Position numbers and translations under genes: made by a program
Assembly (NCBI RefSeq): GCF_006715055.1
Contig: NZ_VFMN01000001.1
Coordinates: forward strand, 2,914,001 to 2,978,000
DNA length: 64,000 nt
Source of the DNA: Lapillicoccus jejuensis
GTDB taxonomy: Bacteria > Actinomycetota > Actinomycetes > Actinomycetales > Dermatophilaceae
Direction of reading: 5' to 3'
Notes under the pieces: model-generated
The model's database searches: none
What the model was told of the DNA's origin: nothing
The model's input: the letters and a program-made list of their open reading frames with translations, nothing else
Shown: positions 36,686 through 53,887 of the stretch, one piece after another
Numbering within the stretch: position 1 is the stretch's first letter
How the letters are laid out: the number at the start of each line of letters is the position of its first letter

Positions 36686-37003
36686 ATGATCGTCGCCTTC
36701 TCCGTCGCCCCCGCCGCCGCCTCCGACGAGACGGGCTCCGTCCACGACGCCGTGGCCGCCGCCGTCGAGGTGGTCCGGGCCAGCGGCCTGCCCAACCGCA
36801 CGAGCTCGATGTTCACCGAGGTCGAGGGGGAGTGGGACGAGGTGATGGCCGTCGTCAAGGGCGCCGTCGACGCCGTCGCCGCCGTCAGCCCCCGGGTCTC
36901 CCTCGTCCTCAAGGCGGACGTGCGGCCCGGTCGCACGGGCGAGATCGACGGCAAGGTGGCGCGGCTCGAGGCGGCGCTGGAGGCCCGCGCGCAGCACGGC
37001 TGA
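36686..37003 (+). CDS. Thiamine-binding protein, MTH1187/YkoF family (DUF77)
   Basis: 105 residues, ferredoxin-like fold. Pattern: MIVAFSVAPAA, SVHDAVAAAVEVVRASGLPN, SSMFTEVEGEWDEVMAVVK, RVSLVLKADVRPGR. The family binds thiamine or related compounds and is often linked to thiamine salvage; no transporter is adjacent here. Cytoplasmic, full length. Only 9 bp follow the double-GNAT gene. Confidence 0.85.
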   Translation: MIVAFSVAPAAASDETGSVHDAVAAAVEVVRASGLPNRTSSMFTEVEGEWDEVMAVVKGAVDAVAAVSPRVSLVLKADVRPGRTGEIDGKVARLEAALEARAQHG

Positions 37004-37109
37004 GCGCCCCCACGGATTGGGGCCGCCCCCGGTGGGTGTGTCATCGTGGGTCGTCCGGTGCTCGTCGTGACCGGATCGTGACCTGTGCCCCGTCCCCGGA
37101 GGAATCCCC

Positions 37110-37880
37110 GTGCCCCTCGTCCGCCGCGTCGCCGTCGCGGTCGCCGCCCTCGCCGGGCTGGTCGTGGCCGTCCTCGGCCTCTGGCTGGCCGTCGTCCTCG
37201 GCCCGAGCGGCACCGCCACCTTCACCGCCCGCGCGACCGGCCCGGTCGTCCTCGGCCCCGACGTGCTCGGGGCGCTCGACGTGCCGGTGACGGTGCGGGC
37301 CCACACCGGTGACGGCGACAGCGCCGCGACCGGCGTCTTCCTCGGTGTGGCCCCGGCGGCCGACGTCGCCGACGTCGTCGGTGGCTCCCGCGTCCTGCGG
37401 GCCGTCGAGGCCCGGTTCCCGGCCCGCGTCCTCGACCTCGCCCCGAGCGGGACCGGGTCGCTCGCGGACCCCGCGGGGCTCGACGTCTGGGCCACCTCCG
37501 CCCGCGGCTCGGTCGACGTCCGGCAGCCGGGCAGCGACGCGGTGCTCGTCGCGCCGTCGGGCGCCGAGCCGGTCACCATCGTGCTCGAGCGCCGGCACGC
37601 CACCTGGTTCCTCGAGTGCCTCGTCGCCGTCGTCGTCGGGCTCATCGTCGCCGTCGCCGGCGCCGCCTGGCTCGTGCAGGCCGTCGGCCACCGCATCCCC
37701 GTCGGGCCGCTGGGGGCCCGACGGGTGGGCCGCGCCCGGCCCGCGCCCGGTGCGCACGACCACGACGAGCACGACCACGACGAGCACGACCACGACGAGC
37801 TCGAGAACGACGAGCACGAGAACGGCGAGCACGAGAACGACCACGACGACCACGACGAGCACGAGGAGGCCACCCGATGA
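37110..37880 (+). CDS. Membrane protein with a His/Asp/Glu-rich cytoplasmic tail
   Basis: 256 residues from GTG at 37110, with a very good ribosome site (GGAGG 7 nt upstream). Membrane segments at about residues 7-30 and 170-193 enclose an extracytoplasmic domain of about 135 residues (GTATFTARATGPVVLGPD ... SAATGVFLGVAPAADVADVV). After the second segment comes a tail of about 45 residues made of HDHDE and HEN/HEE units, over 80% His, Asp, Glu and Asn. Such a tail should bind divalent metals (zinc, nickel, copper or cobalt). No family recognised. Its stop overlaps the start of the lipoprotein gene. Confidence 0.75.
   Translation: MPLVRRVAVAVAALAGLVVAVLGLWLAVVLGPSGTATFTARATGPVVLGPDVLGALDVPVTVRAHTGDGDSAATGVFLGVAPAADVADVVGGSRVLRAVEARFPARVLDLAPSGTGSLADPAGLDVWATSARGSVDVRQPGSDAVLVAPSGAEPVTIVLERRHATWFLECLVAVVVGLIVAVAGAAWLVQAVGHRIPVGPLGARRVGRARPAPGAHDHDEHDHDEHDHDELENDEHENGEHENDHDDHDEHEEATR
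37755..37799. repeat. Three 15-bp tandem repeats encoding HDHDE
   Basis: Three exact copies of CACGACCACGACGAG, in frame in the metal-binding-like tail; degenerate units follow to the end of the gene. Confidence 0.9.
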
Positions 37881-38875
37881 GCCGCTCCTCCCGCCGCGCC
37901 CTGCTCGCCGGCACCGCGCTCGCCGCGGCCCTGGGCCTCGGCGCCTGCGGCGTGGTCGTGGGGGTCGGGCCGGCCCCGACGGCCACCGTCGGCGGTGTCC
38001 TCGACAGCGCCCGCGCCCAGGAGATCGCCACCCGGGTCGTCGGCCAGGCCCGTCAGGCCGCTGCGACCCCCGGCGCCGTCGGCGACGCGCTGCGCACGGC
38101 CGCCTTCACCGGGGACGCGCTGGTCGCCGCCCGCGCCGACGCCAAGCTCGCCTCGGCCACGGCGTCGACGGTCAAGGCCCAGCGCGAGCTCGTCGCCGCG
38201 GCCCCGAGCGTGCTCGCGGTCTCGCGCGGGGCGTCGTACCCCCGCACCATCGTCGCGCAGTCGCGCTACGAGCAGTCCGACCTGCCGGTGCTGCTGCTCC
38301 TCGTCACCCCCGACGCGCGCACGTCGTACCGCATCGCGGCGAGCGTGGGGATGCTGCCGGGCACCCAGGTGCCCGGCTTCGACCAGGTCTCCACCGGCTC
38401 GGCCGGGCTGGGGGCCGCCGACGTCGCCGACGGGGGTCGCTACGGCACCCTGCTCGACGGGTACGCGTCCTCGCTGGCCTACCCGGCGCCGACCAGCACG
38501 ACCGCCCCCGGTGTCGCCGCGGGGGACCGGTTCGCGAGCGCCGTCCGGACCAACGCCGCCGCGCAAGCCAAGGCGGTGGCCGCGATCGGCAGCTTCCGGC
38601 AGGTCCACGACCTGCGCTCGGTGGTGGGTGGGCTGCACACCGCGGACGGCCGCGGCGCGCTCGTGTTCGCGACGCTCGACCGGTCCGACACCCTGCTCGT
38701 GCGCAGCGGCACCCTCAGGCTTCCGTCGACGTTCACCGTGCTGAGCGGCCTGTCCTCCGTCTCGTCGGAGGCCGACCTCACCACCCTCGAGGTCGTGGCG
38801 CTCGTCGTCCCGCCCGACGGCGACGCGACCGTCGTCGGCGGCGAGGAGCACCTGTACGCCGCCTCCGGCGCCTGA
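37877..38875 (+). CDS. Putative lipoprotein, unknown function
   Basis: 332 residues from ATG at 37877, overlapping the preceding stop (ATGA), so the pair is translationally coupled. Signal peptide with twin Arg-like SRSSRRALLAGTALAAALG and lipobox LGAC: cleavage before the Cys gives a lipid-anchored extracellular protein. The mature part is rich in Ala/Val/Thr, with a helical first region (TASTVKAQRELVAAAP) and beta-rich segments (RGALVFATLDRSDTLLVRSG, LTTLEVVALVVPP). No enzyme motif. Partnership with the His-tailed membrane protein is inferred from coupling alone. Confidence 0.75.
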   Translation: MSRSSRRALLAGTALAAALGLGACGVVVGVGPAPTATVGGVLDSARAQEIATRVVGQARQAAATPGAVGDALRTAAFTGDALVAARADAKLASATASTVKAQRELVAAAPSVLAVSRGASYPRTIVAQSRYEQSDLPVLLLLVTPDARTSYRIAASVGMLPGTQVPGFDQVSTGSAGLGAADVADGGRYGTLLDGYASSLAYPAPTSTTAPGVAAGDRFASAVRTNAAAQAKAVAAIGSFRQVHDLRSVVGGLHTADGRGALVFATLDRSDTLLVRSGTLRLPSTFTVLSGLSSVSSEADLTTLEVVALVVPPDGDATVVGGEEHLYAASGA

Positions 38876-38927
38876 CCCGCCCGACCCCAGCGCGACGACC
38901 CGTCCCGCGCCACGAGAGGATGACGTC

Positions 38928-39878
38928 ATGACGCAGCAGCCGTTCTCCACCTCCGCCCTGCGGGGCGCCGTCGACCTCTCCTCGCTCGGCCGGTCCGCCG
39001 CGGCTGCTCCCGGCCGGTCGGCCGGTGGTCCCGGGGCGGGCACCGGCGCGGCCGGTGGCGGCGTCGTCGTGCAGGGCACCGACGCCGGCTTCCAGGACGT
39101 CGTCACCGCCAGCGGCCGGGTGCCCGCCGTCGTCGTCCTGTGGTCGGCCCGCCTGCCGGAGTCGCAGGACTTCGTCGACGTCCTCGCCGGCGTCGTCACC
39201 GGCTACGAGGGCCGCCTCCAGCTGGTGTCGGTCGACGTCGACGCCAACCCCGGCCTGCTGCGCGCCTTCCAGGTGCAGTCGGTCCCGGCGACGTACGGGC
39301 TCGTGCAGGGCCAGCCGGTGCCGCTCTTCGCCGGCGCCCTCGCCCCGCAGGAGGTCGCGCCGTGGCTGGACGAGCTGCTCCGGCTCGCCGTCCAGCAGGG
39401 TGTGACCGGCCGGGTCGCCGTCACCGAGGCGCCGCCCGAGGGCGAGGAGGCCCAGGAGCCGCCGCTGCCCCCGCACCTGCAGGCGGCGTACGACGCCATC
39501 GAGGCCGACGACCTGGACGGTGCCGAGGCCGCCTACCGACAGGCCCTCAAGGAGAACCCGGGCGACGAGGAGGCCAAGATCGGCCTGGCCAACGTCGGGC
39601 TGCTCCAGCGCACCCGGGACGCCGACCCGCAGGCCGCCCGCGCGGCGGCGGCGGACGCGCCCACCGACGTCGAGGCGCAGCTGCTCGTGGCCGACCTCGA
39701 CGTCCTCGGTGGCCACGTCGAGGACGCGTTCGGCCGCCTCGTCGACCTCGTCCGGGTCACCGCGGGCGACGAGCGCAACCGGGTGCGCGAGCACCTCGTC
39801 GAGCTCTTCGCGATCGTGGGCGCGAAGGACCCCCGGGTCGAGAAGGCTCGTCGGGCTCTGACCAACGCGCTCTTCTAG
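38928..39878 (+). CDS. Thioredoxin-fold / TPR co-chaperone (CnoX/YbbN-like) without CXXC
   Basis: 316 residues from ATG at 38928 with GAGAGG upstream. A low-complexity Gly/Ala N-terminus, then a thioredoxin fold (VVVLWSARLPESQDFVDVL, LVSVDVDANPGLLRAFQVQSVPATYGLV) and a TPR-containing C-terminal half (ADDLDGAEAAYRQALKENPGDEEAKIGL). The active-site CXXC is replaced by SARLPES, so it cannot do thioredoxin disulfide chemistry. This is like the chaperone-type YbbN group and M. tuberculosis Rv1324. It may hold unfolding proteins under oxidative stress. Confidence 0.87.
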   Translation: MTQQPFSTSALRGAVDLSSLGRSAAAAPGRSAGGPGAGTGAAGGGVVVQGTDAGFQDVVTASGRVPAVVVLWSARLPESQDFVDVLAGVVTGYEGRLQLVSVDVDANPGLLRAFQVQSVPATYGLVQGQPVPLFAGALAPQEVAPWLDELLRLAVQQGVTGRVAVTEAPPEGEEAQEPPLPPHLQAAYDAIEADDLDGAEAAYRQALKENPGDEEAKIGLANVGLLQRTRDADPQAARAAAADAPTDVEAQLLVADLDVLGGHVEDAFGRLVDLVRVTAGDERNRVREHLVELFAIVGAKDPRVEKARRALTNALF

Positions 39879-39891
39879 ACCCGGGGGTCCT
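39826..39891. repeat. 14-bp perfect inverted repeat around the 3' end of the thioredoxin-TPR gene
   Basis: AGGACCCCCGGGTC at 39826-39839 and its exact complement at 39878-39891, with 38 nt between that include the stop codon. The stem could form a large 3' hairpin acting as terminator or mRNA stabiliser. Confidence 0.5.
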
Positions 39892-39910
39892 GCGGATCGG
39901 GGGCGGCGGG

Positions 39911-40096
39911 TCAGCGGCAGCGGACCCGGCGCACCGTGCTGCTCATCAGCACGCCCCGGCCGCTGCGCCGCAGCTGCTCGAGGGTGACGAGGTTGGGGCG
40001 GTGTCCCTCGGCGTGCTGCGGGAAGGACGTGGCCGGGTGGACGTCGGCGCGGGCGGTGGTCTCGTGGGTGGTGGTGATGTCGGTGACGGCGGTCAT
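39911..40096 (-). CDS. Small protein, unknown
   Basis: 61 residues from ATG at 40096, with GGGAG about 6 nt upstream. Thr/His-rich first half (VTDITTTHETTARADVHP), then HRPNLVTLEQLRRSGRGVLMSSTVRRVR. No domain or membrane segment. Codon use fits the neighbours and no competing gene occupies the region, but it could be spurious. Confidence 0.45.
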   Translation of the reverse strand: MTAVTDITTTHETTARADVHPATSFPQHAEGHRPNLVTLEQLRRSGRGVLMSSTVRRVRCR

Positions 40097-40238
40097 GACG
40101 GCTCCCGGGGCTCGTGGCGACTGGTGACTGGTGACAACCGGAGAACGCCTCCACTACGCCGTTCTGTTCCCGAGGGTGCCTCCGTTTTCTCTGTGACGTC
40201 CCGGGGTACGTGGTCCGGTCTGACGTGCGACGGATGGG

Positions 40239-40244
40239 TAGCGT
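40239..40244 (+). promoter_or_regulatory. Candidate leaderless -10 (TAGCGT) for the 40251 gene
   Basis: The hexamer ends 6 nt before the GTG at 40251. Confidence 0.5.
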
Positions 40245-40250
40245 CACGGG

Positions 40251-40943
40251 GTGCCCTCGAACTTCGCCTGCCTCGGTTTCGTCCGCGACCCGCTGCACGA
40301 GGACGAGCTGTTCGCGCTGCTCGACCGGGCGTTCCACCTCTCACGGCGGCTCGGCGTGGGTCTGGACGGGGCGCACGTGCACCGCTGGGCCGGGGAGGAC
40401 GGGTCGGTCCTCGTCGTCGAGGTGGACGGTGCCGGTGGCGTCGTGGGGGTGACCCCGTCGCTCGTCGGTCGGCCGGGCGTGCGGCTGGCCGACCTGCGCC
40501 GGGTCTCCGTCGACGTCGTGACCGCGACGGCCCTGGGGCCCGACCAGGAGCCGGTGGCCCCCCTCGCCGTCGACCTCGAGGAGCGCCGCTTCCTCGACAC
40601 CCACGAGGCGGCTGCCGACGCGAGCGTCGTCGCCCTCGGTCGGGACGTCGCCCTCGCCGACGCCGACGCGGAGCGCACCGTCCACTCGTACGGCGTCGGG
40701 GACGGCGTCGCGCGGGTGCCGCAGCAGGACGCGGGTCGGGCGCGGCTGACCGGCACCGTCCTCGCCGTGCAGGAGCGGCGCAACGAGCTGACCGACCTGC
40801 CCTACCGGGTCGCCCGGGTCGACACCGTGCTGGGGGAGGTCGACCTCGCCCTCGCGGTCCCGGGACCCGAGCCGGTCGTGGGCGACGTCCTCACCGGCGA
40901 GGTCTACCTCGTCGGGTCGGTGCCGGCGCTGCTGCCGACCTGA
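40251..40943 (+). CDS. Conserved-looking hypothetical protein
   Basis: 230 residues from GTG at 40251. No recognised family. The N-terminal half looks mixed alpha/beta (FVRDPLHEDELFALLDRAFHL, HVHRWAGEDGSVLVVEVDG). The C-terminal 75 residues are strongly beta-stranded (ARLTGTVLAVQERRNELTD, VLTGEVYLVGSVPAL) and may be a small barrel. No signal peptide or membrane segment. It converges on pgm, with 18 bp between. Confidence 0.7.
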   Translation: MPSNFACLGFVRDPLHEDELFALLDRAFHLSRRLGVGLDGAHVHRWAGEDGSVLVVEVDGAGGVVGVTPSLVGRPGVRLADLRRVSVDVVTATALGPDQEPVAPLAVDLEERRFLDTHEAAADASVVALGRDVALADADAERTVHSYGVGDGVARVPQQDAGRARLTGTVLAVQERRNELTDLPYRVARVDTVLGEVDLALAVPGPEPVVGDVLTGEVYLVGSVPALLPT

Positions 40944-40961
40944 GCCGGCGACCCCGGGGCC

Positions 40962-42602
40962 TCAGGACCCCAGCGCGGCCGAGACGACGTCCTTGGCCTC
41001 GGCCTGCACCTGGGCCAGGTGCTCGGGGCCGCGGAAGGACTCGGCGTAGATCTTGTAGACGTCCTCGGTCCCGGACGGGCGGGCGGCGAACCAGGCGCTG
41101 CTCGTCGTCACCTTGAGCCCGCCGATCCGCGCGCCGTTGCCGGGTGCGGTCGTCAGCCGGTCGGTGATGTCCTCGCCGGCGAGCGTCGTCGCCTCGACGG
41201 CCTCGGGGGACAGGGCGCCGAGGGCGGCCTTCTGCTCCCGGGTCGCCGCGGCGTCGATGCGGGCGTAGGCGGGGTCGCCGTGCTGCTCGACGAGGTCGGC
41301 GTAGTGGCGGCTGGGGGTCTTGCCGGTCGCCGCGAGGATCTCCGAGGCGAGCAGCGCGAGGATGATCCCGTCCTTGTCGGTCGTCCACACGGTGCCGTCG
41401 AAGCGCAGGAACGACGCGCCCGCCGACTCCTCGCCGCCGAAGCCGACCGACCCGTCGAGCAGACCGGGGACGAACCACTTGAACCCCACCGGCACCTCGA
41501 GCAGCCGCCGGTCGAGGTCGTCGGCGACGCGGTCGATCATCGAGCTCGACACCAGGGTCTTGCCGATGGCGGTGCCCTGCGGCCACCCGGGCCGGGCGCC
41601 GCCGTACAGGTAGCGGATCGCGACGGCGAGGTAGTGGTTGGGGTTCATCAGCCCGGCGTCCGGGGTGACGATGCCGTGCCGGTCGGCGTCGGCGTCGTTG
41701 CCGGTGGACAGGTCGTAGGCGTCGCGGCGCTCGATGAGCGAGGCCATGGCGTACGGCGAGCTGCAGTCCATCCGGATCCTGCCGTCCCAGTCCAGCGTCA
41801 TGAAGCGCCAGGTCGGGTCGACCTCGGGGTTGACGACGGTGAGGTCGAGGCCGTGCCGCTCGGCGATCTCGCCCCAGTAGCCGACGGAGGCACCGCCGAG
41901 CGGGTCGGCGCCGATCCGCACGCCGGCCTCGCGGATCCTGCCCAGGTCGACGACCGACGGGAGGTCGTCGACGTAGTGTCCCAGGAAGTCGTATCGCCCG
42001 ACCTCACCGAGCGCCTTCTCCAGCGGGACCCGCCGGACGTCGCGCAGACCGCCCGTGATGATCTCGTTGGCGCGCTTGGCGATCCACGACGTCGCGTCGC
42101 TGTCGGCGGGACCGCCGTGGGTCGGGTTGTACTTGAAGCCGCCGTCGGTCGGCGGGTTGTGCGAGGGCGTGACGACGATCCCGTCGGCGAGCCCGCCGCC
42201 CTGCTTCCCGCGGTTGAGCCGCAGGATCGCGTGCGAGACGGCCGGTGTCGGCGTGTAGCCGTCGCGGTCGTCGACGAGGGTCGTCACGCCGTTGCCGACG
42301 AGCACCTCGAGGGCGCTGCGCCAGGCCGGCTCGCTGAGGCCGTGCGTGTCGCGGCCGACGAGCAGCGGCCCGTCGACGCCCTGACCGGAGCGGTACTCGC
42401 AGATGGCCTGCGTCGTGGCGAGGATGTGGTCCTCGTTGAACGCGGTCTTCAGGCTGGACCCGCGGTGCCCCGAGGTGCCGAAGACGACCTGCTGGTCGGG
42501 GTCGGTGACGTCCGGGTGGCGGTCGTAGTAGGCCGACACCATCGCGTCGACGTCGACGAGGTCGGACTCCTGGGCGCGCTGCCCGGCGCGGGGGTCGGTC
42601 AT
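40962..42602 (-). CDS. pgm: Phosphoglucomutase (alpha-D-glucose-specific)
   Basis: 546 residues from ATG at 42602. Interconverts glucose-1-phosphate and glucose-6-phosphate. All four sites are present: phosphoserine loop [16 protein letters not shown], metal loop [14 protein letters not shown], sugar loop [10 protein letters not shown], and phosphate loop [11 protein letters not shown]. Its start overlaps the glgB stop (ATGA, 42599-42602), placing it last in the glgE-mak-glgB-pgm operon, where it can channel glucose-1-phosphate released by GlgP. Confidence 0.96.
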   Translation of the reverse strand: MTDPRAGQRAQESDLVDVDAMVSAYYDRHPDVTDPDQQVVFGTSGHRGSSLKTAFNEDHILATTQAICEYRSGQGVDGPLLVGRDTHGLSEPAWRSALEVLVGNGVTTLVDDRDGYTPTPAVSHAILRLNRGKQGGGLADGIVVTPSHNPPTDGGFKYNPTHGGPADSDATSWIAKRANEIITGGLRDVRRVPLEKALGEVGRYDFLGHYVDDLPSVVDLGRIREAGVRIGADPLGGASVGYWGEIAERHGLDLTVVNPEVDPTWRFMTLDWDGRIRMDCSSPYAMASLIERRDAYDLSTGNDADADRHGIVTPDAGLMNPNHYLAVAIRYLYGGARPGWPQGTAIGKTLVSSSMIDRVADDLDRRLLEVPVGFKWFVPGLLDGSVGFGGEESAGASFLRFDGTVWTTDKDGIILALLASEILAATGKTPSRHYADLVEQHGDPAYARIDAAATREQKAALGALSPEAVEATTLAGEDITDRLTTAPGNGARIGGLKVTTSSAWFAARPSGTEDVYKIYAESFRGPEHLAQVQAEAKDVVSAALGS

Positions 42603-44874
42603 GACGGGGATCCTGCCACGACGCCGCCCTCGACCGTCCGCTCCAGCGGCACGTCCGCGGGGGCCGGCGCGGCCTCGTCGAGCGGCACGAGCCAGACGGC
42701 GGAGAGCTTCGGCACGACGAGGTTGCAGGCGTAGGGCTGCCCGTCCCACGGCTGCTCCTCGGCCTCCACGACGCGGCCGGTGGAGGAGGGGGCCTCGGGG
42801 TGGTAGCCGGCCGTGTCGAGCACGACCTCCCAGCGACCGGCCCGGGGGAGCCCGATCCGGTAGCTCTCGTGCGTGCTGCCGCTGAAGTTGACGACGGCGG
42901 CGAGGACCGGCGCGTCCGTGGCGCGGTCGCCGACGCCGAAGCGCAGGTAGGAGAACGTGTTGTGACCGGCGTCGTCGGCGTTGAGCCACAGGAAGCCGGC
43001 CGGGTCGCGGTCGAGCTCCCACAGCTCCCTGCGCTGGACGTAGAGGGCGTTGAGGTCCTTGACCAGCGCGTGCACCCGGTAGTGGGCGGGCTGGTCGAGC
43101 AGCCACCAGTCGAGGCTGCGCCCGTCGGCCCACTCCGACTCCTGGGCGAACTCGCTGCCCATGAAGATCAGCTGCTTGCCCGGGTGCGCCCACATGTGGG
43201 CGAGGAAGGCGCGCACCGTGGCCAGCTGCTCCTCGCGGGTGCCGCGCGCCTTGCGCAGCAGCGAGCCCTTGCCGTGCACGACCTCGTCGTGGCTGATCGG
43301 CAGGACGAAGTTCTCCGAGAACGCGTACATCAGCGCGAAGGTCATCGCGTTGTGGTGGTACTGCCGGTAGATCGGGTCCTGGCCGATGTAGCGCAGGCTG
43401 TCGTTCATCCAGCCCATGTTCCACTTGAAGCCGAAGCCGAGACCGCCGCTGTCGGTGGGCCGGGTGACGCCGTCCCAGGACGTCGACTCCTCGGCGATGG
43501 TGACGATGCCTGGCACGCGCTTGTACGCCGTCCCGTTGGCCTCCTGGAGCAGCTGCACCGCCTCGAGGTTCTCCCGCCCGCCGTGCACGTTGGGGATCCA
43601 GGCGCCGGGCTGGCGCGAGTAGTCGAGGTAGAGCATCGACGCGACGCCGTCGACGCGCAGGCCGTCGACGTGGAACTCCTCGAGCCAGTAGATCGCGTTG
43701 GCGACGAGGAAGTTGCGCACCTCGGGCCGGCCCATGTCGAAGATGTACGAGCCCCACTCCGGGTGCCAGCCCTTGCGCGGGTCCGGGTGCTCGTAGAGCG
43801 GCTGCCCGTCGAAACGGGCGAGCGCCCACGGGTCCGTGGCGAAGTGCCCGGGCACCCAGTCGAGGATGACCCCGATCCCGTTCTGGTGCAGCGTGTCGAC
43901 GAGGAAGCGGAAGTCGTCGGGGGAGCCGAAGCGCGAGGTCGGCGCGTAGTACCCGGTGACGTGGTAGCCCCACGACGGCACGTACGGGTGCTCCATGACC
44001 GGCAGGAACTCGATGTGCGTGAAGCCGAGGTCGCGGCAGTAGTTGACGAGGTGCTCGGCGAGGTCGCGGTAGGACTGGCCCTGGCGCCACGAGCCGAGGT
44101 GCACCTCGTAGACGCTCATTGGCCCCGTGTGCGGGTTCTCGTTGCGGCGGCGCTCCATCCACGCGTCGTCGGCCCACTCGTGGTGGGTCTCGGTGACGAC
44201 GGCGGCGTACTTGGGGGCGACCTCGGTGCGCCGGGCCATCGGGTCGGTGTGGTTGCGGGTGACGCCGTCGGCGCCGCGGATGGCGTAGAGGTAGTTCATC
44301 CCCTCCTCGGCGCCCGGGACGAAGAGCTCCCAGATGCCGGTGCCGATCAGCTGCCGCATCGGGTGCGACACCCCGCTCCACCCGTTGAAGTCGCCGATGA
44401 CGTGCAGCGCCGTGGCGCGCGGCGCCCACACGGCGAAGGACACCCCGCGGACGGTGCCGAGCGGGCCGCCGTACTCCCGCACGTGCGAGCCGAGGACCGT
44501 CCACAGCTGCTCGTGGCGGCCCTCGCCGACGAGGTGCCGGTCGATCTCGCCGAGGGTCGGCGCGAAGCGGTACGGGTCGTCCTGCTCGTGCTCGACCCCG
44601 TCGTCGTAGGCGACGAGCAGGCGGTAGTCGTGGGTCTCGCTCACCGACGGGGCGGTGCCCGACCAGACGCCGCCCTTGACGTGGTGCAGCTCGAGCAGCT
44701 CGCCGCCCTCGAGCCGGGCGCGGACCGAGCGGGCCAGCGGGCGGTAGGCGGTGACGGTCAGCCCGCCCGGGCCGAGGTGGTGTCCGAGCAGGTCGTGCGG
44801 CTGGGAGTGCCGGGCCTCGAGGAAGGCGTCGACGGCGCTCTCGTCGGCGACCTGGGCGGAGGTGGGGACGGTGC

Positions 44875-44878
<4 letters not shown>
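42599..44878 (-). CDS. glgB: 1,4-alpha-glucan branching enzyme
   Basis: 759 residues from ATG at 44878. Introduces alpha-1,6 branches into linear glucan. N-terminal N1/N2 modules ([40 protein letters not shown]), then GH13 core: YEVHLGSWR, nucleophile Asp in [15 protein letters not shown], Glu in [24 protein letters not shown] and [12 protein letters not shown]. Both its start and stop overlap neighbours by 4 bp, showing strict coupling to mak and pgm. Confidence 0.97.
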
Positions 44879-46350
<1,472 letters not shown>

Positions 46351-46353
46351 GGC

Positions 46354-48450
<2,097 letters not shown>

Positions 48451-48457
48451 GGGGCCG

Positions 48458-48463
48458 ACGCTA
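48458..48463 (-). promoter_or_regulatory. Candidate leaderless -10 (TAGCGT) for the glgE operon
   Basis: The hexamer ends 7 nt before the GTG at 48450. Confidence 0.5.
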
Positions 48464-48485
48464 CCCGTTGTCGGGGTCCCCCGAA

Positions 48486-48601
48486 CGGACTCGGTCCGCG
48501 GAAGGGGAGTGCCCGCTACTGTGGGCCCCCACCCCTGCGGCGCAGCGTCGCGCCCACGACCCCATGCCCCTTCCCCCTGGGCCCCTCCCCGGACCGTCCG
48601 G
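48486..48601. promoter_or_regulatory. Two GGAC/GTCC palindromes in the glgE-glgP divergent region
   Basis: CGGAC-TCG-GTCCG at 48486-48498 and CCGGAC-C-GTCCGG at 48589-48601 share a core half-site. They lie in the 188-bp space between the divergent glgE and glgP starts, one near each gene, and are candidate operators for a shared regulator. Confidence 0.35.
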
Positions 48602-48638
48602 GCACCACGGGGACCCTGGAACGACCAAGGAGAGTCGC

Positions 48639-53283
<4,645 letters not shown>

Positions 53284-53291
53284 GGTGACCC

Positions 53292-53311
53292 AGCGTACGG
53301 GCGGCTAGGGT
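53292..53311. promoter_or_regulatory. Divergent candidate -10 elements, glgX / YbjN gene
   Basis: Minus strand TACGCT (53292-53297) ends 8 nt before the glgX ATG; plus strand TAGGGT (53306-53311) ends 7 nt before the ATG at 53319. The start codons are 35 bp apart. Confidence 0.5.
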
Positions 53312-53318
53312 TCGGCCC

Positions 53319-53876
53319 ATGAGCGATCCCACGAGCCTGCCGAACTTCCCGCCGCCGGCGGACGAGCACCCGCTGCGTGGCCGCGTCCTCGACGCCCTCA
53401 CCGACCTCGGGCTGCGCCCCGACATCGACGCCGACGGCGACGTCTCGTTCACGATCGGCGAGCCCGCGCAGCAGCTGTTCATCCGCTGCCAGGACGGCGA
53501 CTTCCCCATCATGCGGGTCTTCGGTCAGTGGATGGTCGGCGACCAGGTCCCCGACGACCACGAGCTGCGCCTGCAGCGCTGCAACGACTTCAGCCTCCAG
53601 CTCAACCTCGTCAAGGTCGGCCTCGTCGCCACCGAGACGGGGGAGAACCTCGTCGTGTCCGGCGACCACATCGTCCCCGTCGGGGTCGAGGTCGGCCCGC
53701 TCTTCCAGGTGACGGTCAACATCATCATGGAGGTCGTGCGGATGTGGCACACCTCGTTCCTGCCGCCCGAGGAGCAGGAGCGGCTGGCCCGCGAGGCCGG
53801 CCAGGTGCCGCCGACCGACCCGGCCCCGCCGCAGGACGGCTACGAGCCGCGGCACCGCCCGAGCGACGAGATCTGA
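53319..53876 (+). CDS. YbjN-domain protein
   Basis: 185 residues. A YbjN/type III secretion chaperone-like fold of about 130 residues: ADGDVSFTIGEPAQQLFIRC, FGQWMVGDQVPDDHELRLQRCNDFSLQLNLVKV, VNIIMEVVRMWHTSFL. The tail is Pro-rich. The domain is common in actinobacteria and its function is not defined. Separated by 11 bp from the enoyl-CoA hydratase gene and likely co-transcribed with it. Confidence 0.82.
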   Translation: MSDPTSLPNFPPPADEHPLRGRVLDALTDLGLRPDIDADGDVSFTIGEPAQQLFIRCQDGDFPIMRVFGQWMVGDQVPDDHELRLQRCNDFSLQLNLVKVGLVATETGENLVVSGDHIVPVGVEVGPLFQVTVNIIMEVVRMWHTSFLPPEEQERLAREAGQVPPTDPAPPQDGYEPRHRPSDEI

Positions 53877-53887
53877 GGGGCCCGGCA

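Noticed and set aside
37741-37880. Sequencing artefact in the His/Asp repeat tail
   Set aside because: The frame stays open with varied downstream units and ends in a clean ATGA overlap with the next gene, so the repeats look real.
34163-39199. 1678-codon open frame on the minus strand
   Set aside because: It is antisense to six real genes and reads as Gly/Arg/Asp/His-rich low complexity; length alone is meaningless at this GC content.
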